Assembly: GCA_016177305.1 (NCBI GenBank)
Contig: JACOVK010000075.1
Coordinates: 1 to 19,233 of the forward strand
Length of the DNA stretch: 19,233 bases
Reading direction: 5' to 3'
Source of the DNA: Parcubacteria group bacterium
GTDB lineage: Bacteria; Patescibacteriota; Patescibacteriia; UBA2169
Both the position numbers and the translations under genes were made by a program. The first letter of the stretch is position 1. Every line of letters begins with the position of its first letter. The notes beneath the pieces are model-generated. The model had not been told where the DNA came from. It saw only the letters and a program-made list of their open reading frames with translations, and searched no databases. Of this stretch, positions 1 to 7,447 are shown piece after piece.

Positions 1-1
1 C

Positions 2-1903
2 CGGCTGCTTTCCACTGCGCCGGGCACGCTGTTCCGCTTGAACTCGCTGCGCCAGCGGCTGAAGGATACACCGGAAAGCGCCGCCACTGATGCGCTTGCC
101 GCCATCAGGGAGATTCCGAACTTCGTGGATGGCGAGCTTTCCGGAGCGTCCATCACGGAAACCGCGGAAAAAACGTTCCGAGCGCTGCGCGGCTTAATCC
201 GCGCCTCGCTCCCGAACCTGGGAGTGGAGCGCGTCCTACGAGAGCTGGCCAACACTCGCGTTGCTCTCGGAGAGCGCACCCAGGAGGCTTTGCCCCTCGC
301 GCACTTTCTGAACGCGGTAGAAGTGGATGCAGTGGAAGAGGAAGCCAGGAGCGTCCAGACGGCCAAAAGCGGATTGATTCTGGCAATGGGAAAGCGTCCG
401 GGGATTTTTGGCCAGCTCTCCAGTCGCGTCAGGAACCGCATCCTGTACGAGCAGCGAGAAGCAACCGAGGCGCTGGACGGGGCGGTTGCGTCCCTGTTCA
501 GCAGGGTGTGCCGGATCGCGGATGCGGTGCTCCGAAACGCGCTCAACGCCAAACTGGAAGAGCTCCGGAGCCACTACCGTTCGTATCTGGACCAGCTCAT
601 CCGGGTGCTTGAGGGTGCCCAAGCCGAGCTCTCGGAAGAGGGAGCGCGCGTCGCCGGCCAGGTTGACCAGGTGGTGGCCGAAGGCAGGATGGAGCGCTCG
701 GCAACGCGCCTTTCGCTCTTTCCAAGCGATGCGGTGCTCCAGCAGGTCGCGCACGTGGATGAGCAGTCAGTCGCGTCCGCGTTTGAGGTCTTGTTCAGCT
801 GGGACGGTTCCAATCTCCCGCGGCGCACGGACCGGCCGCTGGAGGACGTCGCAAGCTTTGCGGCAGACGCGGACGTCCCGTTCGCTCCGCTGTTTCTCGG
901 GGACGCGAACGCGAAGAGCTTCATCACGGACGCGCTCCGCGATGCGGAGCCGTTCGTGCGCATCAACGAACGCGGTCTGCAGGGCCTCGCAAGCGTCACT
1001 AGGCGGGTGTTCCTGGTGTACCCCAAGGCGCTCGCGCCGTTCGTGGAAACGCTTTCCACGGACCGTAGCCTGGTTCACCTGGTCCAGGCTCAAGTGCCTG
1101 CCATCTTCGTGTTCAAGCAGGCTGACACCTTGCCGAGCTCGGCTTTCCAGAGCTTGTGCGAGTACGACACCGTGCTCCAAGCAGCGCTTGCGGCGGATGC
1201 ACGGGAGCAGGACGGGGTGGTGGAAACGCTGATTTCGTTTCCGCTCGCCCGGTATAGGCGCGCCCCGCGGGTTCTGGACTCGGAGACCGCGAAGCGCCAC
1301 CGGAGAGCAGCGGCAAGCCTGTTGCTCAACCCGGAGGTCGGCGCGTTTGATTCGGACCATCCGGACGCGGGCTGGGCGCGCTTCTCGCTCGTGGCGAGAA
1401 ACGGCAGCCGCGTGCCCATCCTGGGACCGGATGCGCCCATGCATGCGCAGTGTCCGCTTTTCCAGAACAATGCGGGCATCTGGCACATCCGCTTCTTGGA
1501 CCACCGCGGCAACTACCGCGAGCGGAGCATGGGCACGCACGTGCTGGCGTACGCTCTGGACCTGGTGGCGCAGCATGGCAGGTACCAGGCCGCAATCAGC
1601 GCATGGATAGAGCAGTGCGCCCAGGCGTGCGGCCCGGATGTTGCCGAGGCGTTTGGCCTGGCGCTCTCCGCATTTGAGCAATGGTGTAGAGATGCGGAGG
1701 ACGACATCCGGAACGAGCTCGGAGGCGACGCCGAAGCCATTGGCAGGCGGAACCTGTTTACGGAGGTGCTGCCTCCGGCAGACATGGTCTGCACCCTGGC
1801 GAGGGAGTTGACGGAACCGGACGAGTGGTTCTTGCAGTTCGGCGTCAGGTATGAGAACCAGCGCCTGTTCCCGGGCGTTGCCGCGGCAGCTGGCGCGGTC
1901 TAG
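2..1903 (+). CDS. Unrecognised large soluble protein, C-terminal part (5' end outside window)
   Basis: I do not recognise this family. The reading frame is open from base 2 with no stop, so the gene very probably begins left of the window; the first in-frame start-like codon is a TTG at 38, which has no clear ribosome site. At least 633 residues are visible. The product has no signal peptide or membrane segment in the part seen. Residues about 100-220 (counted from the TTG) are rich in Ala, Glu, Arg and Leu and look helical, possibly coiled coil. A middle region with beta-strand-like hydrophobic runs (VFLVYPKAL, PAIFVFKQAD) suggests an alpha/beta domain, followed by a segment with Cys, His and Trp residues (HAQCPLFQNN, IWHIRFLDHRG). 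The end is helical. The gene stops with TAG and is followed by an intrinsic terminator, so it is the last gene of its transcript and converges on the pilus locus. A large cytoskeletal or AAA-linked protein is possible but unsupported. Confidence 0.75.
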   Translation, partial: RLLSTAPGTLFRLNSLRQRLKDTPESAATDALAAIREIPNFVDGELSGASITETAEKTFRALRGLIRASLPNLGVERVLRELANTRVALGERTQEALPLAHFLNAVEVDAVEEEARSVQTAKSGLILAMGKRPGIFGQLSSRVRNRILYEQREATEALDGAVASLFSRVCRIADAVLRNALNAKLEELRSHYRSYLDQLIRVLEGAQAELSEEGARVAGQVDQVVAEGRMERSATRLSLFPSDAVLQQVAHVDEQSVASAFEVLFSWDGSNLPRRTDRPLEDVASFAADADVPFAPLFLGDANAKSFITDALRDAEPFVRINERGLQGLASVTRRVFLVYPKALAPFVETLSTDRSLVHLVQAQVPAIFVFKQADTLPSSAFQSLCEYDTVLQAALAADAREQDGVVETLISFPLARYRRAPRVLDSETAKRHRRAAASLLLNPEVGAFDSDHPDAGWARFSLVARNGSRVPILGPDAPMHAQCPLFQNNAGIWHIRFLDHRGNYRERSMGTHVLAYALDLVAQHGRYQAAISAWIEQCAQACGPDVAEAFGLALSAFEQWCRDAEDDIRNELGGDAEAIGRRNLFTEVLPPADMVCTLARELTEPDEWFLQFGVRYENQRLFPGVAAAAGAV

Positions 1904-1985
1904 GCAGAAACCAACACCAACACCAACATCAACAACGCCCCCAAGAAAGGAGGCATCGCTCTTTAGTACGTAGTCCTTTGTACGG

Positions 1986-2039
1986 ACCCTCTCAAGATTT
2001 CGGCCAGCGCGCTGGAGTCTTGGGAGGGTTCTTTTTTTT
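1986..2039 (+). terminator. Rho-independent terminator after the first gene
   Basis: Arms 1986-1997 (ACCCTCTCAAGA) and 2018-2029 (TCTTGGGAGGGT) pair over 12 positions with one G-U wobble. A second small palindrome, CCAGCGCGCTGG, sits in the loop. A run TTCTTTTTTTT at 2029-2039 follows directly. The T-run is only on the + strand, so it ends the gene at 2-1903 and not the convergent corA transcript. Confidence 0.85.
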
Positions 2040-2048
2040 GGGGTTTTC

Positions 2049-2082
2049 TCTCGCCGCGCCGGGTTCATTCCGCGCGGCGAGA
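2049..2082. repeat. GC-rich inverted repeat between convergent genes
   Basis: Arms 2049-2059 and 2072-2082 (TCTCGCCGCGC / GCGCGGCGAGA) are perfectly complementary over 11 bp with a 12-base loop. No T-run follows on either strand, so it is not a canonical terminator. It could block read-through or protect the corA mRNA end. Confidence 0.6.
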
Positions 2083-2098
2083 CCTTGGAAGGGGGTGT

Positions 2099-2131
2099 GA
2101 GGGGGAAACCCTTCCTCGGGGTTTCCCCCTC
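2099..2131. repeat. Perfect 13-bp hairpin just after corA (REP-like)
   Basis: Arms 2099-2111 (GAGGGGGAAACCC) and 2119-2131 (GGGTTTCCCCCTC) pair perfectly with a 7-base loop. It begins seven bases beyond the corA stop codon on the - strand. It lacks a U-tract, so it probably acts as a 3'-end stabiliser or a weak terminator, or is a dispersed REP-like element. Its flank GGGGGTGTGAGGGG resembles the flank of the hairpin at 18225-18260. Confidence 0.65.
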
Positions 2132-2137
2132 AAGTAT

Positions 2138-3076
2138 CTATATCCACCGGTGCCGCTTGAACCAGTAGAGCATGAACGACATGCCGGTCGCCATGATCGC
2201 GATCACCCTCCAGAATCCGCCCGAGCTCTCCACGAACGGCATGCCGCCGGTGGTGTTCATGCCGAAGATGGCCGCGAGGAGCGTCAGCGGGAACACGACC
2301 AAAGAGAACGTGGTGAGGGTCCGCATGATGTCGTTGAGCCGGAAGGAAATCAGGGATTCGTTGGTTTCCTGGATCGCGTCAATGGTAGCCATGTGGTTTT
2401 CCAGTTGCACCCATAAGTCTTTTGATACATTCGCGATGCGCTCAAACTGTACTGTTGCGGCGCGGTCAACGGCTTTTGCGCCCACGTAGTGTTTTGCCTG
2501 CTCCCGCATTTCCTCTACAATGTCCTTTTGCGCGCGCATTGCCTTGCGGACGGACACAACGTTCCGCTTGATGCCGAGAATTGAACCCACGAGTTCGCGT
2601 TCGCGGCCCGTGAAGAGCTGGCTATCCAGGGCGTCTATGTCCCAGGAGAGGTGGTCAAACATGGGGTAGAGCGCAAGGGAGAGGGTTTCAATCATGTCCA
2701 GCACAAATTTGAGCGGGTTAGCCTCTCGGTACTTGTCCCGAAACCGCGGTTCCGCGTCCATGCGCTGGGCAATGTCTTTTAAGGCCGCGATTTCGTTCTT
2801 GTGCACGGTGACCACCGCGTTGTTCATCAAAAAAATATCAAGCTCGCTGATTCCGATAACGCCGGTCTTTTGGTCATGCACCGGAAACAGGAGCATGATG
2901 AATAGGTACCCGTCATTGAGGTCAAGCTTCGGGCGCAAGGGGGGAGAGGCTACCGCCGCGAGATCGGCAGCCTCAAAACTGAACGTATCCCGCAAATACC
3001 GGATTTCCGGCTCGCCGTTGTCAGGCACATTGTGCCAGGCGAATTTTTTGAATTGGATTTTTTGGGCTGCGTGCAT
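2138..3076 (-). CDS. corA: CorA-like magnesium/divalent metal transporter
   Basis: This is a 312-residue CorA-family channel, near the usual family length, which would move Mg2+ or a related divalent ion through the cytoplasmic membrane as a pentamer. A soluble alpha/beta domain (about residues 1-245) is followed by the first membrane helix (about 250-271), the family signature GMN at 272-274 (context AAIFGMNTTGG), a short outer loop and a second helix (about 286-305). The tail KRHRWI is basic, as is typical. The start ATG at 3076 lies only two bases after the stop of the preceding gene and has an AGGAG ribosome site five bases before it, so it is translated as the last gene of the pilus locus. 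A link between metal transport and pili is not established; co-transcription may be chance. A zinc-efflux (ZntB) role cannot be excluded. Confidence 0.92.
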   Translation of the reverse strand: MHAAQKIQFKKFAWHNVPDNGEPEIRYLRDTFSFEAADLAAVASPPLRPKLDLNDGYLFIMLLFPVHDQKTGVIGISELDIFLMNNAVVTVHKNEIAALKDIAQRMDAEPRFRDKYREANPLKFVLDMIETLSLALYPMFDHLSWDIDALDSQLFTGRERELVGSILGIKRNVVSVRKAMRAQKDIVEEMREQAKHYVGAKAVDRAATVQFERIANVSKDLWVQLENHMATIDAIQETNESLISFRLNDIMRTLTTFSLVVFPLTLLAAIFGMNTTGGMPFVESSGGFWRVIAIMATGMSFMLYWFKRHRWI

Positions 3077-3078
3077 GG

Positions 3079-3447
3079 CTACTCCTGGCCCGCTCCCGCC
3101 GCATCCAGCGGCTCTTCGGCGCTTGCGGGCGGAGCCGGGAAGGGCTCGCTCTTGAACGGGTCTGGAATGGGCTCCCTGATGATTGCGGTGATTTTGTAGC
3201 CGTGGATTGCGGCCACGCGGCTTGCGAGGGCGAGATCAATGTTCTCCAAGGCAACCTCTTGCTTGAGCACGATCACCGCGCGCGCCTGGATGATGGTCTG
3301 GTAAAAGTTTCGGTACAAAAATACCAGCGAGAGCGCCATGAGGACGCTGACTGCGGAAATGACGCCGAGCCTCGCGGCCTGGAGCGCGTTCCATGCGGGC
3401 GCTTGAGCGGGGATGCGTGTTTTTTTGCGTAAAAAAGGCAACTGCAT
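3079..3447 (-). CDS. Small membrane-anchored protein in the pilP position
   Basis: This 122-residue protein has a basic N-terminus (FLRKKTRIP), one membrane helix at about residues 24-46, and an extracytoplasmic part with a short alpha/beta-like stretch (VIVLKQEVALENIDLALAS) that ends in a Pro/Ala/Glu-rich tail. It lies 13 bases after pilO and two bases before corA. In proteobacterial loci pilM-pilN-pilO is followed by pilP, a lipoprotein that contacts the secretin, but this protein has no lipobox and no recognisable PilP domain. A role as a lineage-specific partner of PilN/PilO is inferred only from its place. The start ATG at 3447 is the first Met of the frame and shows no strong ribosome site. 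Confidence 0.7.
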   Translation of the reverse strand: MQLPFLRKKTRIPAQAPAWNALQAARLGVISAVSVLMALSLVFLYRNFYQTIIQARAVIVLKQEVALENIDLALASRVAAIHGYKITAIIREPIPDPFKSEPFPAPPASAEEPLDAAGAGQE

Positions 3448-3460
3448 AGCACGTTTGAGG

Positions 3461-4030
3461 TTAGGGCAGGGACGCTGCCGCGGGAATGCGCCAGTACGTG
3501 GTTGCGGCCATGGTAACGCGCACGCTCCGGGTTTTCTTGTCCAGTTCGTCCGTGTGCGCGGCCACGGTCATTTCGTTGATGTTGGTGTAGTAGGGAAGGG
3601 ATTCCAGGGCGCTTAAGAACCGCAGGATGCGCTCCCAGTCGCCGCTTGCGGTGAGCAGGAACGGAAGCTCGGAGAAGCGGGTTTCCGGCGTGCGCTTCTG
3701 GCTGCCGGCTTCAATGCCAAGCTCAATCCCCGCGTCATCCGCGAGCGTTTCAAGGGCCGTGATGTACCCAAGCTCTTCCCGCTCCGGGAGCATGACGCCG
3801 TTTAAGAACGCCAAATCATTTTTGACGGCGCGGTAGTTTTCTTGGACCGTTTTTAAGACCTGGCCGCGCGTGTAGAGCGCTTCCAGGCGCGTGCGCTCCT
3901 CAAACACCTGCTGGTTGATGACTTTGATTTCCGAAAACGCGGGGATGATGATGAGCACCACGAGCGCGATTAAGAGGAGCGCGAACGCGATGGTGGAAAT
4001 CATAAACCTGTTTTTGAGGAAAGCATGCAT
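3461..4030 (-). CDS. pilO: Type IV pilus inner-membrane alignment protein PilO-like
   Basis: The product is 189 residues with one N-terminal membrane helix (about 9-30), a helical coiled-coil-like stretch (about 33-75, FEERTRLEALY) and a C-terminal ferredoxin-like domain that includes a typical PilO core (ITALETLADDAGIELGIE, then FLLTASGDWERILRFLSALE). PilO pairs with PilN in the membrane and ties the cytoplasmic PilM/PilB/PilC machine to outer parts of the pilus. The length fits the family. It begins two bases after the pilN stop, and a second in-frame Met is absent nearby, so ATG 4030 is the best start. The assignment rests on topology, the domain pattern and the pilM-pilN neighbours; sequence identity in this family is always low. 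Confidence 0.85.
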   Translation of the reverse strand: MHAFLKNRFMISTIAFALLLIALVVLIIIPAFSEIKVINQQVFEERTRLEALYTRGQVLKTVQENYRAVKNDLAFLNGVMLPEREELGYITALETLADDAGIELGIEAGSQKRTPETRFSELPFLLTASGDWERILRFLSALESLPYYTNINEMTVAAHTDELDKKTRSVRVTMAATTYWRIPAAASLP

Positions 4031-4032
4031 AA

Positions 4033-4593
4033 TCAGTTGGCCGGTTGCGGGGCGCGGTAGGCGCCGGGGACGAGCGTGCCCGAGAACCGGAAGATGATGT
4101 TTTCTTTTTCAATAAAGTTTGAGAGCGGGGATTCCAGCGTTGCAACAGCTGCAAGCAGCTCCAGCGCTTCTTGGGCAGCAAGCAGGTTGCTGCGGTCTGC
4201 GGCCACGCCGGTGATGCGGAAGGTGCCGGATGTTGCATCCACGTTCAGGAAATCAATCGTAACTCCCGGGGGGAGCACTGCGGATGCGTCCGCAAGTAGC
4301 CCGGTCAACTTCACAAAGCGCTCTTGGACGGCTGCGGTGTCCTCAAGTTTTTGGTTTACGTCCCGTATCTCGCGCTGGAGCGTGCTGCGCACCGGGTTCA
4401 CCAGGGAGGTATCGTTCTTGAGCTGGTTGACATACGCAACCAGCATAAACCGCGCGATGACAAGGAGAATGCCGTTTGCGGCGAGCACCACTACCAGGAT
4501 GCCGACCACTGCATGCACCAGGTAGAACGCGCGCTCGCGCTTGAGCGCGCGTTTTTGGGTTTCGGGAATGAGGTTTAAGTAGGAGTACTGCAT
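4033..4593 (-). CDS. pilN: Type IV pilus assembly protein PilN-like
   Basis: The 186-residue protein starts with MQYSYLNLIPE, matching the conserved NLIP-type cytoplasmic tail by which PilN binds the groove of PilM. A membrane helix follows (about 20-52), then a helical linker (RSTLQREIRDVNQKLED) and a small alpha/beta domain (VTIDFLNVDATSGTFRITG). PilN joins PilO in a heterodimer on the outer face of the membrane. Its ATG overlaps the pilM stop by one base (TAATG), so the two are translationally coupled, and no separate ribosome site is seen. The C-terminus (YRAPQPAN) is short and polar. Confidence 0.88.
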   Translation of the reverse strand: MQYSYLNLIPETQKRALKRERAFYLVHAVVGILVVVLAANGILLVIARFMLVAYVNQLKNDTSLVNPVRSTLQREIRDVNQKLEDTAAVQERFVKLTGLLADASAVLPPGVTIDFLNVDATSGTFRITGVAADRSNLLAAQEALELLAAVATLESPLSNFIEKENIIFRFSGTLVPGAYRAPQPAN

Positions 4594-5639
4594 TAACGCA
4601 TGTTGCTTAAGGCAAGGCCGATTGCTGTGGTGTACGGGAGCGTGATGCCCAGTTTTGCCCCGCTTTCCACGTGCGCCCCCGGGTTGCCGTGGGAAATGGA
4701 TGCCCCGGGGAGCGAGAGCTGGAGTTCTTCAAAGAGCCCGGGAAGGAGCGATCCGCCCCCGCATAAAAGCACGGTTGCAACACCGCGCGATTCCGGGAAG
4801 TGCTCCTGGTAGAAAGCAGCGTTCTTTTGTATGGCGCCGGAAAGTTCATTGATGAGCGGGAGCAGGATGGCGCGCACCGAGCCCCCGCCCTTCTGGGGGT
4901 CAAGGCCCATGGCCTGCTTTGCGTTTTCGGCTTCTTCCGGAGCAAGGTGCAGCCCGTTCGCAATGCGTTCGGTCGCCGCAACGCCGGAAACCGGAATAGT
5001 TACCGTAAATTGGATGCTCCCGCGGTCGTAGAGCACGAAGCTTGAGCGCGTGGCCCCGATGTCAACCACCGCGAACGGGGAATCGGCTTCGGGGTCGTCC
5101 GGCAGGAGCGCGCGCAGCATGGCTTGGGCTTCTATCTGCAATGATACGGGCACCAGGCCGCACCGGCGCAAGGCCGCGGTGTAGGAATCCGACGTTTCTT
5201 TGGGTATAGCGCCGACCAGGACGCGCGTGGACGTTGCCGGCAGCTCCGGCGCAACCACGGCCCAATCAAGGTATAGTTCTTCCGGTGACAGCGGCACGTG
5301 CCGCGGCAGCTCTTCGCGGATCGCGGCCGGAAGCTCCTCGGGCCCGACGCCTTCAAACGTCAGGAGCTTCAGGAACGTGTGCGTCTCCGGCAGGCACGCA
5401 TGCACGTACTTGGTTTTGATTTTTTTTGGGCCGCTTACTGCCAAGAGCTTTTGCACGTGCTCTCGGAGCGCGTCGGGCGCTTTCAGCGCGCCCGCATCAA
5501 ACACGCCGTTGGGGACGTCAATGGCGCCTATGCTTTTGAGCGCGGCAGCCGAGCGCCTACCCGTAAGGTAGGCCGCTTTCAGGGAGCGGTCTCCGATGTC
5601 CAGGCCGAATGCGTCAAATGTGTCCGTGAGGAGAGGCAT
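4593..5639 (-). CDS. pilM: Type IV pilus assembly ATPase-fold protein PilM
   Basis: The product is 348 residues, the usual PilM length, with the actin/FtsA fold. The phosphate-1 motif is FGLDIGDRS (residues 11-19), the phosphate-2 motif is AVVDIGATRSSF (about 190-201) and the adenosine motif is VLLCGGGSLLPG (about 290-301). PilM is a cytoplasmic ring protein that binds the PilN tail and links it to the PilB motor. The ATG at 5639 is preceded by an extended -10 element (TGaTATACT) ending six bases upstream, so the message may be leaderless and pilM could head its own transcript (pilM-pilN-pilO-orf-corA). The gene overlaps pilN by one base. Confidence 0.93.
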   Translation of the reverse strand: MPLLTDTFDAFGLDIGDRSLKAAYLTGRRSAAALKSIGAIDVPNGVFDAGALKAPDALREHVQKLLAVSGPKKIKTKYVHACLPETHTFLKLLTFEGVGPEELPAAIREELPRHVPLSPEELYLDWAVVAPELPATSTRVLVGAIPKETSDSYTAALRRCGLVPVSLQIEAQAMLRALLPDDPEADSPFAVVDIGATRSSFVLYDRGSIQFTVTIPVSGVAATERIANGLHLAPEEAENAKQAMGLDPQKGGGSVRAILLPLINELSGAIQKNAAFYQEHFPESRGVATVLLCGGGSLLPGLFEELQLSLPGASISHGNPGAHVESGAKLGITLPYTTAIGLALSNMR

Positions 5640-5645
5640 GCGCGT

Positions 5646-5654
5646 AGTATATCA
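5646..5654 (-). promoter_or_regulatory. Extended -10 promoter in front of pilM
   Basis: On the - strand the 25-base gap between pilX and pilM holds TG-a-TATACT, an extended -10 element with one mismatch in the hexamer. Only six bases (ACGCGC) separate it from the pilM ATG, which would put the transcript start at or next to the start codon. No -35 match is visible, which extended -10 promoters can lack. Confidence 0.5.
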
Positions 5655-5664
5655 CATGAGTGCG

Positions 5665-6906
5665 TTAGTACTGCTCTTCCCAGTGGCTCGTGAGCAGGAC
5701 CTGGGAGAACACCGGCTCACCCAGCGCCTCGTTGATGTTCGTTTGGTTATGGGTGATGGTAATGGGCTGCCAGGCAACGAGCACGTCTATGTCCTGCGCG
5801 ATGATGCCGCCCACAACGTCCAGGGTAACGTTCTGGAAAATGCCGTCCTGTATGCGGAGCTCGCCGCCCGCGTAGATCAAGCCAGCAACGTCCACGTCCG
5901 CGCTAAACCCGCCGATGGTGACATCATTCTTGGCGATGAGCCCCGAAGGAAAGAGTTGCGTTTTGTTGACCAAAACCGTGGCAGGATTCCCGCTCGCGGC
6001 GAATCCGTTGCCGATGTTGATTGAGCCGTCGGAAACGAGTGCGCCGTTTACGGTGAGCGTCGTTCCTTTTTTGATGTCTGCGTTTCCCGTGACATAGGTG
6101 ATGCCCGAAAGCGTGGTTACGGGAAAGTCTTTCAGGAGCGTCTTGAACTCGTTTGCGGTGTACGTTTGGTCTGCCCGGGATTTGAACGAGAGGGGATCCG
6201 CGGAATCAAAATCAACCTGGGGCATCTCAATCGGAAGCGGGGGCGGGGGGTTGCTCTGGTCGTAGGTGTTCGCGGCTGTTAGGGACGAAGAGACGCTCAC
6301 CGCAACGTCGGCGACTGCCAAGGCGTCTTGGTCCGTGGTCCATGAGCTGAAGAAGTTGAGGTCAATGTCTCCGTTGGAAAAGAAGTCCCCTCCGGTTGCC
6401 GAGACGTTTGAGCCCGCGCCGTAGAGCTCGCCCTTTGCGAACGCCGCAATGCCCACCGTGGGAATCGGGGACAGGGCTTTGAACGCGTTGGCGCGCACCA
6501 CGCGCTGGGATACCGCATCGCGCACCGCGATGGTTGACGTCGCGGTGATGGTCGCTTCCGCGAGGCCCGTGTTTTCTATGCTCACGGTGTACGAACTGCC
6601 CGGAATGAGCGTGTCCGAGCGGGTGAAGGTTTGGCTCCACGAGGGGTTGGTCTCAAAGCTTGTTTGGTACGCAACATCATTCGCAAGCTTCCAGTATGCT
6701 TCCTGGATGCCGGCTTCGGCCAGGTAGTACGCCTGGGGCGATGTGTCCACGATGCGGCCCACGCGCACGTCCTGGCTGACCGCGGACAGGTAAAAGCTCA
6801 CGATGACCATCATGGTGGAAAGCACGAGCAGGCTCGCGATGAGCAGGAAGCCGTTTTCGGGTTGTGGGCTAGCGGTTTCTTCCATAGAGCGAAGTTCGCG
6901 AGACAT
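5665..6906 (-). CDS. pilX: Large GspK/PilX-like minor pilin with C-terminal beta-rich domain
   Basis: The 413-residue protein has a prepilin leader cleaved after G19 (ENG|FLLIASLLVLS) and a hydrophobic helix (about 20-42). Position +5 of the mature protein is Ala, not Glu; lack of Glu5 is the mark of GspK/PilX-type subunits that sit at the pilus tip. Residues 43-65 carry the usual AYYLAEAGIQEAYWKL segment. A Pro-rich linker lies near 220 (NPPPPLP). The C-terminal 150 residues form regular short strands with Gly turns (YVTGNADIKKGTTLTVNG, LIAKNDVTIGG, LIYAGGELRIQDG), like a beta-helix or bactofilin-type domain. No Cys is present. ATG 6906 overlaps the previous gene by 38 bases; a second ATG at 6885 is possible. 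It is likely exposed at the pilus tip and may act in adhesion. Confidence 0.83.
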   Translation of the reverse strand: MSRELRSMEETASPQPENGFLLIASLLVLSTMMVIVSFYLSAVSQDVRVGRIVDTSPQAYYLAEAGIQEAYWKLANDVAYQTSFETNPSWSQTFTRSDTLIPGSSYTVSIENTGLAEATITATSTIAVRDAVSQRVVRANAFKALSPIPTVGIAAFAKGELYGAGSNVSATGGDFFSNGDIDLNFFSSWTTDQDALAVADVAVSVSSSLTAANTYDQSNPPPPLPIEMPQVDFDSADPLSFKSRADQTYTANEFKTLLKDFPVTTLSGITYVTGNADIKKGTTLTVNGALVSDGSINIGNGFAASGNPATVLVNKTQLFPSGLIAKNDVTIGGFSADVDVAGLIYAGGELRIQDGIFQNVTLDVVGGIIAQDIDVLVAWQPITITHNQTNINEALGEPVFSQVLLTSHWEEQY

Positions 6907-7447
6907 TGGTGATGGAGCCTTTGCGCAGCGTCAGGAGAACAGAGACCGGGTTCAGCCCGTAGTAGCCGATGCTTTCAACGAATTGGCCGATGACGGCATC
7001 CGATACCACGGACACGGTTGCGGGATTGCCGAAATCGTCTTCCGCGTCAAACGGGACCAGCACCTCGGGCTCGGCGGGAAAGGAGTACTGCCGGATTTGG
7101 CGCTTCAGGTCCGTGCCGTCTTGGTAGTACCGGATGTACTGCAACACGGCGGCGTGCCCGTCCTCAAGCTCCAGCTCCGAAGGCGGGGGATTGCCGGGCT
7201 CATCCGGAGTTTCGGGCAATGCCGTGGCAATGCGCCTGGTTTCGCGGATGTCGCGCGCCGCACGTTCCATGACGCTTCGGGATTCTCCGGTGAGCTCGGA
7301 GCGGTCTTGGTTGTCCGAGAGCGTCCGCAGGGTGAGCACGTAGATGCCGAGCACCAATCCGAAGAGTGTCGCCCCCACACTGATGGCGATGAGGGTTTCA
7401 AACAGCGTGAATCCAGATGGCTGCGAAGGTGCCTGCATGCGCGTCAT
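6869..7447 (-). CDS. pilW: GspJ/PilW-like minor pilin
   Basis: From the chosen start the product is 192 residues. It has a class III type prepilin signal QPSG|FTLFETLIA with cleavage after G12 and Glu at +5, followed by a hydrophobic helix and a family-typical segment of LTGESRSVMERAARDIRETRR and a beta-rich C-terminal half (VLQYIRYYQDG, RQIRQYSFP). This matches PilW/GspJ minor pilins, which with GspI- and GspK-like partners start pilus assembly. The frame is open up to 7507, but the ATG at 7447 forms an ATGA overlap with the previous stop and has GGAG three bases upstream, so it is preferred. It overlaps the next gene by 38 bases. Confidence 0.87.
   Translation of the reverse strand: MTRMQAPSQPSGFTLFETLIAISVGATLFGLVLGIYVLTLRTLSDNQDRSELTGESRSVMERAARDIRETRRIATALPETPDEPGNPPPSELELEDGHAAVLQYIRYYQDGTDLKRQIRQYSFPAEPEVLVPFDAEDDFGNPATVSVVSDAVIGQFVESIGYYGLNPVSVLLTLRKGSITNVSRTSLYGRNR

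Noticed and set aside
38..40. TTG at 38 as the true start of the first gene
   Set aside because: The frame remains open to base 2, no ribosome site is seen, and the gene probably starts outside the window.
1911..1935. ACCAAC units as a CRISPR-like or functional tandem repeat
   Set aside because: Only about four six-base units without spacers; this is a simple microsatellite.
767..2068. A 433-codon open frame on the - strand opposite the first gene
   Set aside because: Its product is Arg/Ala-rich and low in protein-like pattern, as expected for the antisense of a GC-rich gene, and it runs through the intrinsic terminator.
2099..2131. The 13-bp hairpin as a classic terminator for corA
   Set aside because: The - strand sequence after the stem is CACACCCCC, with no U-tract.
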